A stretch of DNA of 64,000 bases. It comes from Takakia lepidozioides (taxonomy: Eukaryota; Streptophyta; Takakiopsida; Takakiales; Takakiaceae). The translations under genes and the position numbers were made by a program. Below the pieces are notes generated by a model. The model was not told the origin of the DNA. It worked only from the letters and a program-made list of their open reading frames with translations, and did not search any database. Shown piece after piece: positions 1 to 12,400 of the stretch (positions within the stretch are counted from its first letter, which is position 1; every line of letters starts with the position of its first letter). The DNA lies in NCBI GenBank assembly GCA_030704615.1, contig CM060732.1:60061053-60125052 (forward strand), given 5' to 3'.

Positions 1-1876
1 TGACCCACAAATCGTTTCCCTGCTCGCCAAATGGGTTCCGAGAGTTTTTATGAATCTCTCTGCTCCCTGGATCTTAATTGTAAGATGCCACATCCTCGAC
101 ACCCATCTGTCTCCTGGTGCTTGGCCACAGTTTCTTAGATAGATTGTTCAAGGGGGGAGATCTTCCAGATCAGCGGGGGCCATCGGCTCAAAGGCTTGGC
201 AATCGATTTGGGCAGCATGGCTGCGGTGAGACCTTACTTGTTCTAGACTATCCCCTCTTTGGTGGAGGAGGTGTTAAGACAGCCAATATTTGGGAACTTT
301 AACGCGGATTCGGATGTCCTTATTAAGTGTTCAAGTAAGTGGGCTTCTTGGGAACTGGTAGGGGTTTCTAATTTCTATTGGTACGATGGAGCTTTCCTCC
401 CGAGGCTTGTTACTACTGCAGCACTGTCGAAGAGGAAAGCAAACGCCTGGGATACCATCGTTTCAAACATTCCCCCTCGTTGGATCTCTATATGTTCCCT
501 TCCATTCAATCAAAGGGCCCTCCCAACTTGGCTGGAAGGGGGTGCCAGTGGATCGTTATTTGCCTTCTATGCCATCTTCAGGGACTCTCAATCTCTATTC
601 AGTTTGAAGTTTATTATGCACACTGACGGCTCCTTGGTCTTTCCCCGCCCCGCTTCACATCAAGAATCCGATTTATTTCCTATTAGGGTATTTTCGGTTA
701 TCTCTGGTGTTTGTGATCCTGTGCCCCACGTTAACCTCGCGCATTACAACGATTCTTTCATCTGGTTTCTTTCTGCTCTTCTTCGGTTGTTGCAATTTGA
801 CCCCGCAGAATGGCACTAGATGGATAAGAAACACACCATTTTTTTTGGGTTCACGGTGAAGTTTGCTTATTCTCTCCTCAGGCCTCCTCTGATTTTCACT
901 AGTAAATGGAACTCTAAGTGGAGGCATCTGCCTACCCTCCCTGCAGATTGAAAGTCCATTTGGAGAGATATATGGAGAAAGGATAGGGCTGCGAAGGTCT
1001 CAAGGTTCTTATGGAAGATTGCTAATAGAATTTTACCGATTTTCCAGTTCATTCCTGTTCTTTTGTCTTTTGGCCTCTGTTTGATTTGCCAGGCAGGTCA
1101 AGATGAAACTATAGAGCACTGCTTGGTGTCCTGTCCCCTGGCTACGTTCATATGGTCTCGTGTATGCAGATTCTATCAGTTTTGGAACCTGAATGCTTTC
1201 ATATACACATATGTCTTGCTTTTGAATTTGCATAATGGAGCGTTATGGAGCACTTGCCAAGTATGGGCAGTTCTAAGGGCCCATACACTATGGAACGTGT
1301 GGAAGGACAGATGCTCGCTAGTTTATGGGGGGACTCAGCCTTGTGTGAAATTGTTGCTACATAGAGTTCACTCAGACCTTATGTCTGAGGCTCGGAAAGC
1401 TTAGAGGGTTTTGGGTGTAGCTCTTGCTAGATGCGCGCAAAGAAGGAGGCTGCAGCTACTCTCTTGCTTTGATAATACCTGGGGGAACGGCGGACTCCTC
1501 TGCTCAAGATCATCAGAATCAACAGTTGTTTGGAACGACAAACTCCCACCATATTGGCAGCTCTACTAGTGCGCAAGAATCCCTGCAGCATGAGGACTCG
1601 GATGTGAATTGGTGACACAAGCGCCTCAGGAAGGGCAAATCTAAAGCGCACATTTCTTTTTATATCTCTTCTCGTTAGTCTTAGTATATCTTCCTCCTCT
1701 TCGCAGATCCATCTCGGATTCTGCCTGGTAGTATAGGATCTAGGCCACGGGGCAGTGTCCCATTTTTTCATCCTCATGGTTGTTTCTCCGAGGTTATTTT
1801 TTCCTCGTTTTTTAAATAAATTCCCAGGGCGCCGTCCCTTGTTCTTCTTAAGAAATAAAAAAAATAAAAAAATAGT
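1..1876 (+). mobile_element. LINE (non-LTR retrotransposon), 3' part, decayed
   Basis: The left edge lies inside a LINE. Residues encoded around 950-1400 give a typical C-terminal zinc-finger region of a plant LINE reverse transcriptase (zf-RVT type): a segment reading FLWKIANRILP, then CLICQAGQDETIEHCLVSCP with the C-x2-C-x7-H-x4-C spacing, then a Trp-rich stretch. Upstream 259-819 is open and lies where the linker after the reverse transcriptase domain would be. The reading frame shifts and stops several times, for example just after the EARKA segment near 1402, so it is not functional. The copy ends in an A-rich tail at about 1851-1873. A homologous copy in the opposite orientation lies at about 3.97-6.37 kb; both share the VHSD-LMSEARKA/ILSQARKA segment. 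Strand and family are well supported; the 5' part is outside the window. Confidence 0.75.
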
Positions 1877-3132
1877 ATGACTTAAGTTGATTTGCAAACG
1901 AGTATCAATAGGACGGATATTCTGATTTTGATACCAACTGCTGGTAAGTTATCAAACCAGGTATAAATAACTAAAATTAAAATTAAAGTAATAGCCATTT
2001 TTTTTATTTTATTTTTTCTAATGAACAGGGGACAATTGCCCTGGGAACTTTAATTGGGATTATTGGAGGGAAAAAATGAAACCCTCTCGTACACCATATA
2101 AGGCACACACACCGTAGTTAGTGAACAAATCATTAACATCAATATATGAATCGAGACGTTTGTTTTGTTTTGTTTTGTTTTGTAGATTAATTGAGATGTC
2201 CCCAACCGCGAGGCCCCAGCCCTGGTGCTTGGTACCATTGGAAAGCCCTCGACGAGGAGGGGTGCATGGGCTTGGTCTCATGATTTTTGGACCTGTGGTG
2301 TGGGAGATATGGAATTTCAAGTACTTTGGGTCGCTGGAAATTCCCGAAAAATAGCAAAGTGGGAATTCCTAGGACAATGGTTGGAGCCTCGAGAGGAGAG
2401 ATATCAAGGAAAGGTCTCATGTTCAAATCTGGTCGTAGGCTATGTGGAAAAAAAATGATTAAATATGGTTTGCTTCATATATTGATGCACTTGGACTTAG
2501 ATGACATTGGACACTTGGGCCAACGTCACAGGCTACCCTAGTATCTTTAATTTAGAAGCATATTCTTTTTCTTTTTCTCTTTTTGAGAAAGGGGACATCA
2601 TACTTGATTTCCCAAAGAAATTAAAATATTTTGTTGCAAAAGTTAGACTTTGCATTACATAAAAATATTACAGATTTTAGTTTGCAAAGTGAAGCCAATC
2701 AGGTGAAAGAAAACTACAGCGGGTCTTGAGGTGGGCCGCAGAAAGTCAGGGCCCTAGGTCTTGGGATGGGCTCCCAGATAAGCAAACCCTACCCGACATG
2801 TGTTAAACAAGCGGCTCCGCCACGAAAGGCTATGTCTTTGCTCTTTCCTTCGGTAATTTTGGGGTTGTTGTTTTAGAGAGAGAGAGAGGACTCCGACTGA
2901 AACCGGCGTAAGAGCCACTTCGCCTTGAGGCTACTGCCCCCTTTGGGGGGTGGGGGGTGTACCCTATGTTGTTGTTTTATACTTTTTCCACAGCTTAATG
3001 AATCATGCCTATCAACCCTCCATAGACTAGGCTTAATGGATAAGCCTAGTTTTCCGCCTAGGCAAGATGTCTTCACAATGGCTCTATCCCTTGCGGATTA
3101 GAGCCAATAAAAATGAAGAATAGAGGACAACC
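1877..3132. other. Gene-free AT-rich interval
   Basis: I see no supportable gene here. Open stretches around 2121-2541 overlap in several frames and have no recognisable domain. The interval has short T-rich and A-rich runs, a (TTTTG)n-like run near 2160-2182 and a GA run near 2874-2886. It is probably old transposon debris between the LINE tail and the SINE. Confidence 0.4.
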
Positions 3133-3525
3133 AGCATGTAGCCCAGTGGTAATGGGCACATACCACGTTGGATGTGGTTGTGGGGGTTCAAACCACGGTC
3201 TGGTGTGCCATAAGGTGTCTACCTTTCAACAGGAAGGTAGTTACAGCCTTAGTGGTGAAGAGAGACCATAATTTACGCTCCCTTCGGAAGGCGTCGATTT
3301 TTTATTTGAAGAATACTGGTGGGCCCTTTGGGTTGGACATGCCCTACCCTCTTATGTGCCCAACCTTATATCTACACATGTGTACGGTTCTTTTGCCCTC
3401 AATACGTGTATTGCGTGGGTATTGCCTTTGTCAATATGCCCATACGATATAAGGTATTGACATAGGTATTGGAATAGCCAATACCAAGAGGATATATATT
3501 TTTATTTTTTATTTTTTATTTTTTC
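3133..3525 (+). mobile_element. tRNA-derived SINE
   Basis: The head contains an RNA polymerase III A box (TAGCCCAGTGGTAATGGGC, near 3138-3158) and, about 50 bases on, a B box (GGTTCAAACC, near 3186-3197). This is the internal promoter arrangement of tRNA-derived SINEs. The body continues through about 3480 and is followed by a T/A-rich tail (tttttattttttattttttatttt-like, broken here into short runs, 3498-3524). A tRNA fold beyond the two boxes is not convincing, so a SINE is more likely than a tRNA gene. Its exact 3' end and target duplication could not be fixed by eye. Confidence 0.6.
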
Positions 3526-3601
3526 GAGGGCCTGAGAGAGGCCAATTTTATTTTTTTAAATGAGGAAAAAATAACCTCACATGACAGGCCATGGAGGCTA
3601 A

Positions 3602-3930
3602 GAGCATCTCCACCAGGGGTCCCTAAATGCCACGGCTACGGCAAAGGAGCCCCCGGCCCTGGTATCTGCACCCCCAGGGCCCGTACTTTGGTACAAAATA
3701 CCGTGCAACTAAGCCCGACCGATATCTACTGGAGAGACACGACTTCCGTGCATTTATGGCGTGAGGGTAAGGCCGTGTCTGCCAAGCGGGCCCTCCGTAG
3801 CAAGGCACATCAGCAAAAATGACATGTGCAGGACAGTTTGATGAGGTTGCCGCTGGGGGGAGGGGAGTGTTGGAGGCCGCGGGAATGTATTGTTGCAGGG
3901 TTGTTTGGTGTACCCCCGGTGGAGATGCTC
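3602..3930. mobile_element. Harbinger/Tourist-like MITE
   Basis: The 329-bp unit begins GAGCATCTCCACCAGGGG and ends with the near-perfect reverse complement (CCCCCGGTGGAGATGCTC), about 20 bp of terminal inverted repeat with one or two mismatches. It is flanked on both sides by TAA (3599-3601 and 3931-3933), the 3-bp target duplication typical of the PIF/Harbinger superfamily. It has no coding capacity, so it is a non-autonomous MITE. The GAGCATCTCCA terminus is a familiar plant Tourist-type end. Confidence 0.8.
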
Positions 3931-3964
3931 TAAGGAAGGGGACACCGCCCCGTAACCAGAATGA

Positions 3965-6076
3965 CCGATAATCATATCATAATCCTAATAGAAAGTATAA
4001 AAGATAATATGTAAAGTGGTTCTGGCCTCTTCTGCACTTTGAGGATTCTAAGGAAAGTCGGGCCTTGGACTTTTCCTTTCTGAAACTGCGGTGATGTCTC
4101 CAATTTACATGTGATTCATCACAATCAGCGGAGGAAAGGCGGGTGCTAACCGAGCTGCCAACACATCGGGAGGTCGTCATTTCACCTAATGGTGGTATCG
4201 GAGGTTCTGCTGCATAGAATGCCACCCTTTGCCCAGGTGTTGTCAAAGCCAAAATGTAACTACATTTGCCTCCTCTCGGAACATCTGGGAAAAGCTGCAC
4301 AAATGCTTTCCTGGCTTGAGACAAAATGTCTGAGTGAACTCTAAACATGATTACTTTTGCACAGCTTCTTTGTCCCTCATAGACATGACACACCTAGCTT
4401 TCCGTATATTCCATAGAGTGTGAGCTCGGAGTGCATCCCACACTGAGCATAGACTCCAAGTGCCATATAAAAAGACATTCAACAATAAAACAAAAGGAAT
4501 TAGTGAGGAGTAGCTGGAGTTCCAGTTAGTATAAAACGACAGGACAAAATGCCAAACATGAGATGGAACATAACAAGACAGAAGGCAGTGCTCTATTGTC
4601 TCTGGTGCAGAAGATTGACATACACTACATTAATTGCCCAAACCGTCAGAGGTGGAGAGGACAAGAAGGATTCGGTTGGCAATCTTCCATAGAAAACCTG
4701 AAACTTCCATTGCTCTATATTTTCTCCAAATATTAGTCCAAATGTTCTCCCACGGCCCAGACCTGAATTGGTGATATGCCGTTATTTGGCATTCCATTTA
4801 GTTGTTAAGAGAGAGGGGGATTCATGAGGGAGTTATCCCATCTTGACCGAGTAAGCAAAAAATGGATCATATTTATTGCTAATCCAAAACCATTCCTCCG
4901 AGTCAAATTTAAGTAACTTTAGGGGGGCCATCAGGAACCACCTAATGTCCATTGGTGGGAAGTGGTCTATAACACCCGAAAGTCAGATAGAGAACTGATC
5001 TTTTTATAGCATATAATGAAACTGAATCGGGGCAGGTGGTCCAGATAGAGCCTCAAAGGTTTCCAAGAGAGTCTAGCTTGAATATCCAACCAGAATATAG
5101 TGAAGCACCAGATCTGAAGGTAGCAAATAAAGCAAAGCTAGACGTCCCTATGGTGCCTCCCAACTAGACAGGCATAATGGCATGGTTCGCAAGCAGAGAG
5201 CACAGGGAGATTGAAGAATTAAGAATGTTTTGAATGATCAGGCCGAAGCTCTTCTAGATGATATGGAGGAGCAAGATTCCTATTGTGGCAGGAAGCGACC
5301 CGAATCCCATAGATGTGAGAAGTGTCAAAATCCGCATTATAATTTAGAAATAGGGGTTGTCTGAGGGCCTCATCAACGGAGGAGGCACAAATTACTTGGG
5401 AGAGGAATTAAATGACAAATTTTTAGCCAAAAACTCCAAATAGATCTCCATACTGGGGGGTCGAGACAGATAGATCTATGTGAAGAGGATCCTTGAACCA
5501 ACGCCCAATGCAATGAAATTGGCCACTGGCTAGAGATTGGAGCAGCAAATAAATATGTTGCTTTGACCAGCATACGTATGTATACTCCATGGGGTGTTTA
5601 AATGTGGGAGAACACCTGGAACCCATTTAGCCAGGAGAAAGACTATCTGCCAAAATAGATCAATCACACCTAAACCTCCGAGTTTTTTCTTTTGGATTAT
5701 TTGAGGCCAACATCTAACTAGCGCTCTTCGAGAAGGCGAGGTCGGAGTAGCTCCCCAATATTGCGACCCGTGGCTTTAACTTGTTTAATGATTACAGATC
5801 CAGGGGACCACACTGAGGCAATGAACAAAATCGAAGCTAGTAGAACTTGATTGATAGCTAGTGCTCTCCCGGTGATGGAAAGATATTGAAGAACTCCAAT
5901 GAACCAACTTTTTCTTTAATTTGGTGATGACGGCAACACACCTCTGAACATCTGTCAGTTCGTGACCGATGAGGTGACCCAGAAGGGTATGAGCTTGACC
6001 GTTGGACAGACCGAGGTTATGTCCCAAGAGGCAATGTGTGTTCGACTCGAACCAGTGTTCAACTTGGAAAGAAAGG

Positions 6077-6116
<40 letters not shown>

Positions 6117-6370
6117 TAGAGAGAATAGCAACCAACTTAGGCCATTTGACTCGTAACCCGGAGGCCTTGGAGAATAAGTGAAGGGCTTTGAGCATCCGGG
6201 TGACATTGCTCATTGAGCTATTGTCAATAAGGAGTGTAGTATCATCAGTGTACAAAGAGGCTTTAATGCTGAAAAGGACGGGAATGACTTTAGGAATCTT
6301 CAAACCTTTCATGTCAATGTTCGCCTCGAGCCAAGGACGCTTCGCCATGAGTGTGTGAGTCTATGCATGC
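3965..6370 (-). mobile_element. LINE, decayed copy on the minus strand
   Basis: Read on the minus strand from about 6350 to 3970, this shows the C-terminal half of a plant LINE ORF2. A reverse transcriptase core motif reads YTDDTTLL (near 6258-6282), followed by a KASGLRVKW segment. The next conserved stretch (TLLGHLIG, then ITKLKKKLVHWSS) is near 5900-6010, and the C-terminal region with SQARKAF lies near 4290-4330. Frameshifts, stops and a 38-base A run (T on the coding strand) break the frame. The family matches the LINE at 1-1876. The copy is 5'-truncated. Confidence 0.7.
6077..6114. repeat. Poly(A)38 tract inside the LINE
   Basis: An uninterrupted run of 38 A lies inside the coding region of the minus-strand LINE, between a segment encoding KLVAILS and the TLLGHLIG motif. 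The bases just before it (about 5995-6076) contain weak A-box-like and B-box-like motifs (GTTCGACTC), so it could be the tail of a small retroposed sequence inserted in the LINE. It could equally be homopolymer expansion. I could not find a target duplication. Confidence 0.6.
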
Positions 6371-7419
6371 TCACATGTTGATGACATGGAGTGAACCTAG
6401 ACGGCCCCTACTTGTTGTATCAATTATTATGTGGGCGACACGCTTTGCTTCTGCCTCAGGGGGCTAGTGTCAAGGGGGCTAGTGTCAAGGTGCACGATGA
6501 TCCTGTCCATCTCACTGATCTAGTTCATTTTCAGCTGGTGTTCAATTTAACTTGCATCAATGTGGAGGGATGCACTATATAATGATTTTTCGTAATTCTG
6601 ATATGTTTTGTTCCTATTTCATATTCTAATCAATTTCCAGCTTTGTTTCTGGAATTCAGTCTTGACACTTTGGTGTCTCTAGATCTCTTTGGGAGTTTTG
6701 GTAGCATAGGATGTACACCACCTGTACTCCCTGCAAAGGTTTTCCTATCCAAGGGTTTTGTCCTTGGCCCACCTTCGTGTCAGAATTTTCCTTGGGAGGT
6801 TTTTAATCCTGCAGTGGACTCGGATGTACATCTTGTGGGCTTAATTTTTACCTCGTGGAGCTCGGGTCTCCAAGGGGGGCTGGTCTTTACATATGTGGAG
6901 GCTTGGGATCTCCTTGCCTCATTATTACCTTATTATTCATCCTCAGTCTCATGACATCAACTGAGAGTGGAAGGTGCTGTAAACAACAAACTTTGCTCAT
7001 TTATGGTTTCCTACCAATAAAAGCAACTTGCAAAATCTGCCCCTTGCCTTGCATGCAAGAGGATGCCTTTAGCAAGCGTTGATAAACTCCCAAAAATTGG
7101 TGGAAAACTAGTGTGACATGTGAGCCATTTGCAAGCCTAGGAATATTCAAGCCTCAATATTTGCTTTTGGCCCTATGTCACATTTCACTTGAGGTCATTC
7201 ATTCATGGAGGCTCTTATTTATGCTAACATCGGTTGACAGCGGCTGATATCCATGGAGGTACCTCTCTTTTAACAGCGCCAACCAATGGGGAGGAAATTT
7301 CAACCAAGGGGGAGGGAATTTTCTATTCCAAAACGAAGAATGCTTAGTGGTCTCATCCGGTTTTCCATGCCTCCGGTTTTCCACACCACCTCATCTAGAA
7401 GACTGGTTTTGGCTTCCAT
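6371..7419. other. Gene-free interval, possible old LTR remnant
   Basis: No gene is supportable. Around 6705-6815 the text (a CCTGTACTCCCTGCAAAGGT-like start, then repeated GGTTTT blocks and GGGAGGTTTTTAATCC) resembles the start region of plant copia LTRs, which have successive AAGGTTTTT blocks. This is resemblance only; no partner LTR or internal domain is visible. Confidence 0.25.
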
Positions 7420-7707
7420 GTGGATATGAGAGAGAAGAGCATTCCCACTCCTTTCGAACTAATAACAACAACATTCCTCTCCCTGTAGCAAGTATGATAC
7501 CCAGCAAACGAACAGATGTTGGCTGAGAAAGATTTGCTTGTGTGTGGAAAAAAGTACTAGAGTCACGTGGATATGAGAGAGAAGAGCATTCCCACTCCTT
7601 TCGAACAAATAACCACAACATTCCTCTCCCGTAGCAAGTATGACACCCAGCAAACGAACAGATGTTGGCTGAGAAAGTTTTGCTTGTATGTGGAAAAAAG
7701 TACGTGA
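7420..7707. repeat. Tandem duplication, 147-bp unit, two copies
   Basis: The segment starting GTGGATATGAGAGAGAAGAG at 7420 recurs at 7567, an offset of 147 bp. Homology continues to about 7707 (ending near GTGTGGAAAAAAGTAC and GTATGTGGAAAAAAGTAC). Differences are few: small indels and substitutions such as aataacaacaaca versus aataaccacaaca. No coding signal. Confidence 0.85.
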
Positions 7708-8847
7708 CTCTCGGGTTGTTTTCTTAGTCCATGCAAAGGTCCATTTATCCCACACTTGGTGCGGTGTGATGAGGTGATTGTATAATGTACCTCCACAGAA
7801 GGATGGGGCTGATCACTCCCTGCATACCTACTTGACTGAATGTGATTTGCATCGCAGGCTTGAGGCCATGAGACCTGATCACGCCTCATACAAGTACCAC
7901 TGGGATCATTCGTCACTGGCAACTGAAACACGGGAGGAACATGACGGTACGGGCCAAGCGAGGGCAGAGAAGGGCGCGATTTAGCAGAAACCCCGCCTCC
8001 ATTGCTCAGCTGAGGTCTGGCTTTGCCTGATATTTTGAACTCGTGTACTTTGTCCGTCCTCCCTGAACGCGTGGATCTGTTTTCTTTACCTGAACCAGTA
8101 ATATTGCTATATCATACTCCGTGTCTGTAAATTCTTGCTTCATAATGGAGCAGCTCCAGTTCCTTTCAACCAGGATCCCCGAGCAAGTTCTTTCCTATTG
8201 CCAATTGAAATGAAAGTTGTAGGGATTCCTTGCTGTTCACAGACAGTGTTTGTAGCGATCGTTGCTCCAGCTCTTTAGCTTCGGGTAATACCCGATCGTT
8301 CATCTTATAAGCTTCAAGTTCAGATCTCTTACAAGGCTTCGTTTCACGGATAGTTTTACTACTGTAGCGATTGCTGCTTCGGCTCTTTAACAATCTTTCA
8401 TCACATAAGCTCAAGTTCTTCAGCTCGAAATGTCGAATCCACTCCTAAGTGATACATCCTGTTCAAGATGTTTCGCTATGACTGGATTCAACTCTTCCAG
8501 TATGCACAGTCCCCTGCTGAAGCTCTTAACTTCCTATGGAAGCAGCAAAAGCTGCGAAGTAAGCGATCTGTGAATCCAAATTTCAAAATCTCCTCGTAAA
8601 CTTGTTGGCCAAAGCGGTCCGACACTAGCGATTCAATGGTCTTCGCTTCTCCAAGCTCTGGCTATGGCGGCGTTTCCCACGGGATATTGCCGGTCACCCA
8701 AGCTCGGTGACCGGTTACCCTCGGAGGACCATTTTCGGGATGGATGAATGAGACCCACGATGATTCCATTTTCGTGGGCGGCCGGTGCCGGCACTACCTA
8801 TCGCATCCGCCAGACGCTTATGTCGAATAATTATTCGATTTCTATAG
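7708..8847. other. Intergenic, upstream of the SWR1/PIE1 gene
   Basis: No supportable gene. This is the expected promoter side of the + strand chromatin-remodeller gene. I see no convincing TATA box close to the first exon; the gene's leader region is GC-rich (8900-9250), as is common for housekeeping plant genes. Confidence 0.4.
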
Positions 8848-9451
8848 ATGAAATCCGTAAAAATAGAGGAAAATATGATGACTGGGTATAGCCGGTGGTG
8901 TAACGCCCGTCCTCTACCGCGAGGGCGAGAATCACCGTGGCAATCACGGGCCCGACATTCTCGAGCCAGAAACCCAGGCTCGGAGATCGGGCGGTGGAGA
9001 AGGGGGGATGGAGATGATCGGACGGCGGAGCGGCGGGGATGCCACGCTTTGGGGCCATGCGCGCTGTCGAGTCTCCCACTCTATCTCTCGCTCGTCTTTC
9101 TGCCTCGCTTCGCGTTGCGCAACCACCGACCCCGCCCTTTTCTATCACCAGATCCTGGCAAAGGCGGCACGGATGGAGGCCTGAGCGTGCTGGTGAAGGA
9201 GGAGGAAGGCGTGAAGCTTTGCGTGCTGAGAAAAGCTGGGAAAAAGAGTGAAAGTTGGAAGCAGGTAAGGAGGAGGGATTTGGGAAGTGCAGATTGAGCC
9301 GGGGACGTCCTGGGGGAGGGCGTGTAGGCGGGGATTGTGGCGTTCGGGAAATCTGAAGGGAGGAGGGGAATCGAAGGCATTTGAGGATTTTGTGAGTAAC
9401 TGTGCAAGATTACAGGGTTTATGAAGCAAGAATGATAAAAGAAGATAAGAA
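8848..9451 (+). promoter_or_regulatory. Putative 5' leader of the SWR1/PIE1 gene with a leader intron
   Basis: The region is GC-rich and contains a strong donor (GAAGCAG then GTAAGG, intron from 9265) and a plausible acceptor (ATTACAG ending at 9415), 36 bases before the first in-frame ATG of the coding exon. I read this as a 5'-untranslated exon and intron. 8848-9297 is also open on the + strand, but its product is Arg-rich and matches nothing I recognise, so I treat it as untranslated. This is inference; transcript evidence would decide. Confidence 0.4.
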
Positions 9452-12400
9452 ATGCAACCGACCTTGTCACATGAACTCAAATGCTATGGACGGCGGAACC
9501 GCGCGAAGCCCCAGGCTCGCGCTAGTGAACAGAACGTACTTCCTCAAGTGGAGGATGCAAGGGCTACTCGTGTGGAAGGGTCTGATGCAGTGAGAGTGGA
9601 GGTAGATCTTTCTGCGCAGCTGGAAGCATCGCAGGCAGGGCGGGGGTTATCGAAGAAAGCCTATGATAAAGCGGGATCGGCAGTAGAGGGGACTAGAATA
9701 GGTAGCGATGTGGTCCAAAAGCAAATGCCATTCACAAGAGGAAAGCCATGTGGCAGACCTGTGGATATTGGAGGGGGGGAGACCGCCAGAGATGCCTCGG
9801 GTAAAGAGGAAGCGATCTTGGAAGGTACGCCATCAAAGGCGCCTGGGAATGTTGCAGGCAAGGAAACATTAATTGTGAGAATTTTAGGTCCATCCAGCAA
9901 TGGTGGTCAGGAGCAGGGACGGAAGAAGGTTGCAGCTAAAGGTGGCCCAGGTTCACGGAAGACCCGGGCTCAGCTTGCCAAGGAGGAGGCCCAGCGTACT
10001 ACTGCTGGTGGAGGAGATTCAACCCTTGAGAACGAGGAGGCGGCTCAGGCACGGAAGATGGCAGCTCTTCGGAGACAAGCACTGGAGAAGCGCCAGTATG
10101 AAGACTCCGTGCTTGCCCGGGCAGATGACATCTGGGCGAAGCAAGAGGTTCCCCTTTCTCTGGCTCTTTAGGTTTATGTCTCTCAGTGTCTGCAATCATC
10201 TGGAATTTCTGGAATTTCAGTGTGGTTGCTCTTCTTTTCTCCTCTCCTTCCCGTCTTCCCTCCCCCTCATGTTGTGAGTTCAAGCTGGACGCTACTCATT
10301 GATGTCATTACGGAGGAGAATTCGGTACTCTTGCTGTGTTGGATTTTCTCCTTGTCTATCGACACATGGGCCTAACATGTAGTGCAACATCCAGGAGCGT
10401 TCCTTATGTTCCATGCATGGTTTTTTGGGGACTAGATGTCTGAGTGCATTAGAATCTGGTTGTCACAGGTTGCAGCCATAGATCCTGCACCTGATTGGAT
10501 GGAGTGAGAGAGGGAACATAGGGGCCTCATCATCAGATTAGTAATGGTTTAGACTACATGGGAGCAGCGGGTTAAAGTCTGATAAATGCTTGTTATATCT
10601 GTATCTCCAGTTCCTTGATGCAAACAAAGACAAAAAGGTTCAGCCGAAAGGAAAGGAGCCTGCACGCTGCAAGACTCACTGGGACTTTGTGCTGGAGGAG
10701 ATGACATGGCTGGCCAAGGTGAGCCATCCCACTTACAGCTTTTGACTTTTCCTTGAAGGCTGGGATGAGCAACGGTAGGCTGGGAGTTGAGATCTGAGCT
10801 TTTGAAATAGTAAAAGTGAGTTTCTAGGGGGCTAATACTTGGGCTGTTTAGGTCCAACATTCTTGACTCGGGGTTAGTAGTTATCTAGAAAAGAACCATG
10901 CTAGGTGCACTAGTGATGGTGCAGTGGAGGCAAACTAAGCATGTACTGGTTCAGTTAGTGGTTTGTGGTTGATAACACACACTAGTCTTTTGCCATGGCT
11001 TGAAGCTTTAGTGCTTACCTCGAGTGGTTGCTCATTTGTCTCCCTGAGCTGAAAAACCGTATGTCACACCTGTGATGTAAGGTTTGGCAGAAATCCGCCC
11101 TACCCCATGAATAGCCCATTCTGTAGCAGAGAACAATGATGATCATAAGTTCCTATTCATGGATTGATAGAACACCCAACACCCAATAGAGCTATCTTGT
11201 TGGAAGACAAATATAGCAAACCTACTCTGTTATGAGCTTCAGCTCTAACCCAATTGTACCGCACCAACTGTGATTTACATTCTAACACTGAATATGGTAA
11301 GAAGTCTGGCAGCAAGGCTTCCCGTGGGCTACAAACAGCAAGGTCTAATCCAAGTTCAGGACCAATGGAATTAAATTATTTCAATCCGTGTCTGCAACTG
11401 ACTGTTTTGATCTTGCTAGAGCTATGGATGTAAGGCCCTTTCCATCACTTTGCATAAACATCATGTATTACGTTGAGTTGCTGAACTTAAGCATATGCAT
11501 GCCCAACTACTGGGTGTCTTGGACTTTTTCCATCTTGTACTACTTCCCGTTTGGTAATAACATATATCTGAGATGATCTGTGTCTGGAGGCCAGCAGATT
11601 TCCCAAGCCCTTGTCTGTATTTGAAGCAACGTATCCTCGCTTAATCTGGTAGGGTTTGTTATGACCGTTTCCTATAAGCCTTTGTTTTGTCCGTTGAGAT
11701 GATGAACCGCTTGCCCTGCATTTCTCTTCAGAATGAACAGACAACGAAAAGCAGTTACCATCCTCTCCCTCTCCTTGGGGATTTTAAGGTATCTGTGGGT
11801 TGGGCCTATCAGCTACACGTCTCATTCTTTTACCTTCCATCTTTGACCCTTACTAACTACTTGCGAATAATTAGTGGTTTGTCTAACTATGACAGGATTT
11901 TGAAAGAGAGAGGAAGTGGAAGTTAAGCCAGGCCAAGAAGGTGGCCCTACGAGTGAGCAAAAGCAAGCTGGATGTTGAGTCTAAAGGCATTCGGCGCCAA
12001 AAGGTTGGAGGCTGTTGACAATTACTAAACCTCTCAAGCCTCTGTCTTCCCTGAAAGTTATTTGTGTTCCAGAGGTAGTTAGAAAGAACTACATATGCAG
12101 TATCCTTGAATGATCAGTTAAATCATGGTGGGCACTTTATTGGATAGCGCGTCTTGCCGCTGGGAAGCACCTCTAAATCATGCAGGCAGTAATTGCGTCC
12201 ATTCTACCTCTCCTATGTCTGGTTGTGGCTAAGTGTGCCATCCCTTTGCTCATGGTAGAAATGGATAGGACATGTTAACACAACTGAAATTGTGGGTTGT
12301 TCATATCTGTTATCAGGAAGAGGAGCAGCGCATGCGAAGGGTGGCTAGTAGTATTGCAAAAGAGGTTAAGAAATTTTGGATGAAGGTTGATAAGCTGGTT

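Noticed and set aside
3623-3808. Small minus-strand protein inside the MITE
   Set aside because: The MITE is non-autonomous; the frame has no domain and is explained by GC-rich MITE sequence.
5960-6076. A full tRNA-derived SINE before the poly(A) run
   Set aside because: Much of this stretch on the minus strand is LINE coding sequence (TLLGHLIGHELTD), so a separate SINE could not be delimited; left as a weak possibility only.
8848-9297. An N-terminal coding exon of the PIE1 gene
   Set aside because: The product is low-complexity and Arg-rich with no SWR1 similarity; a leader exon with an intron at 9265 explains it better.
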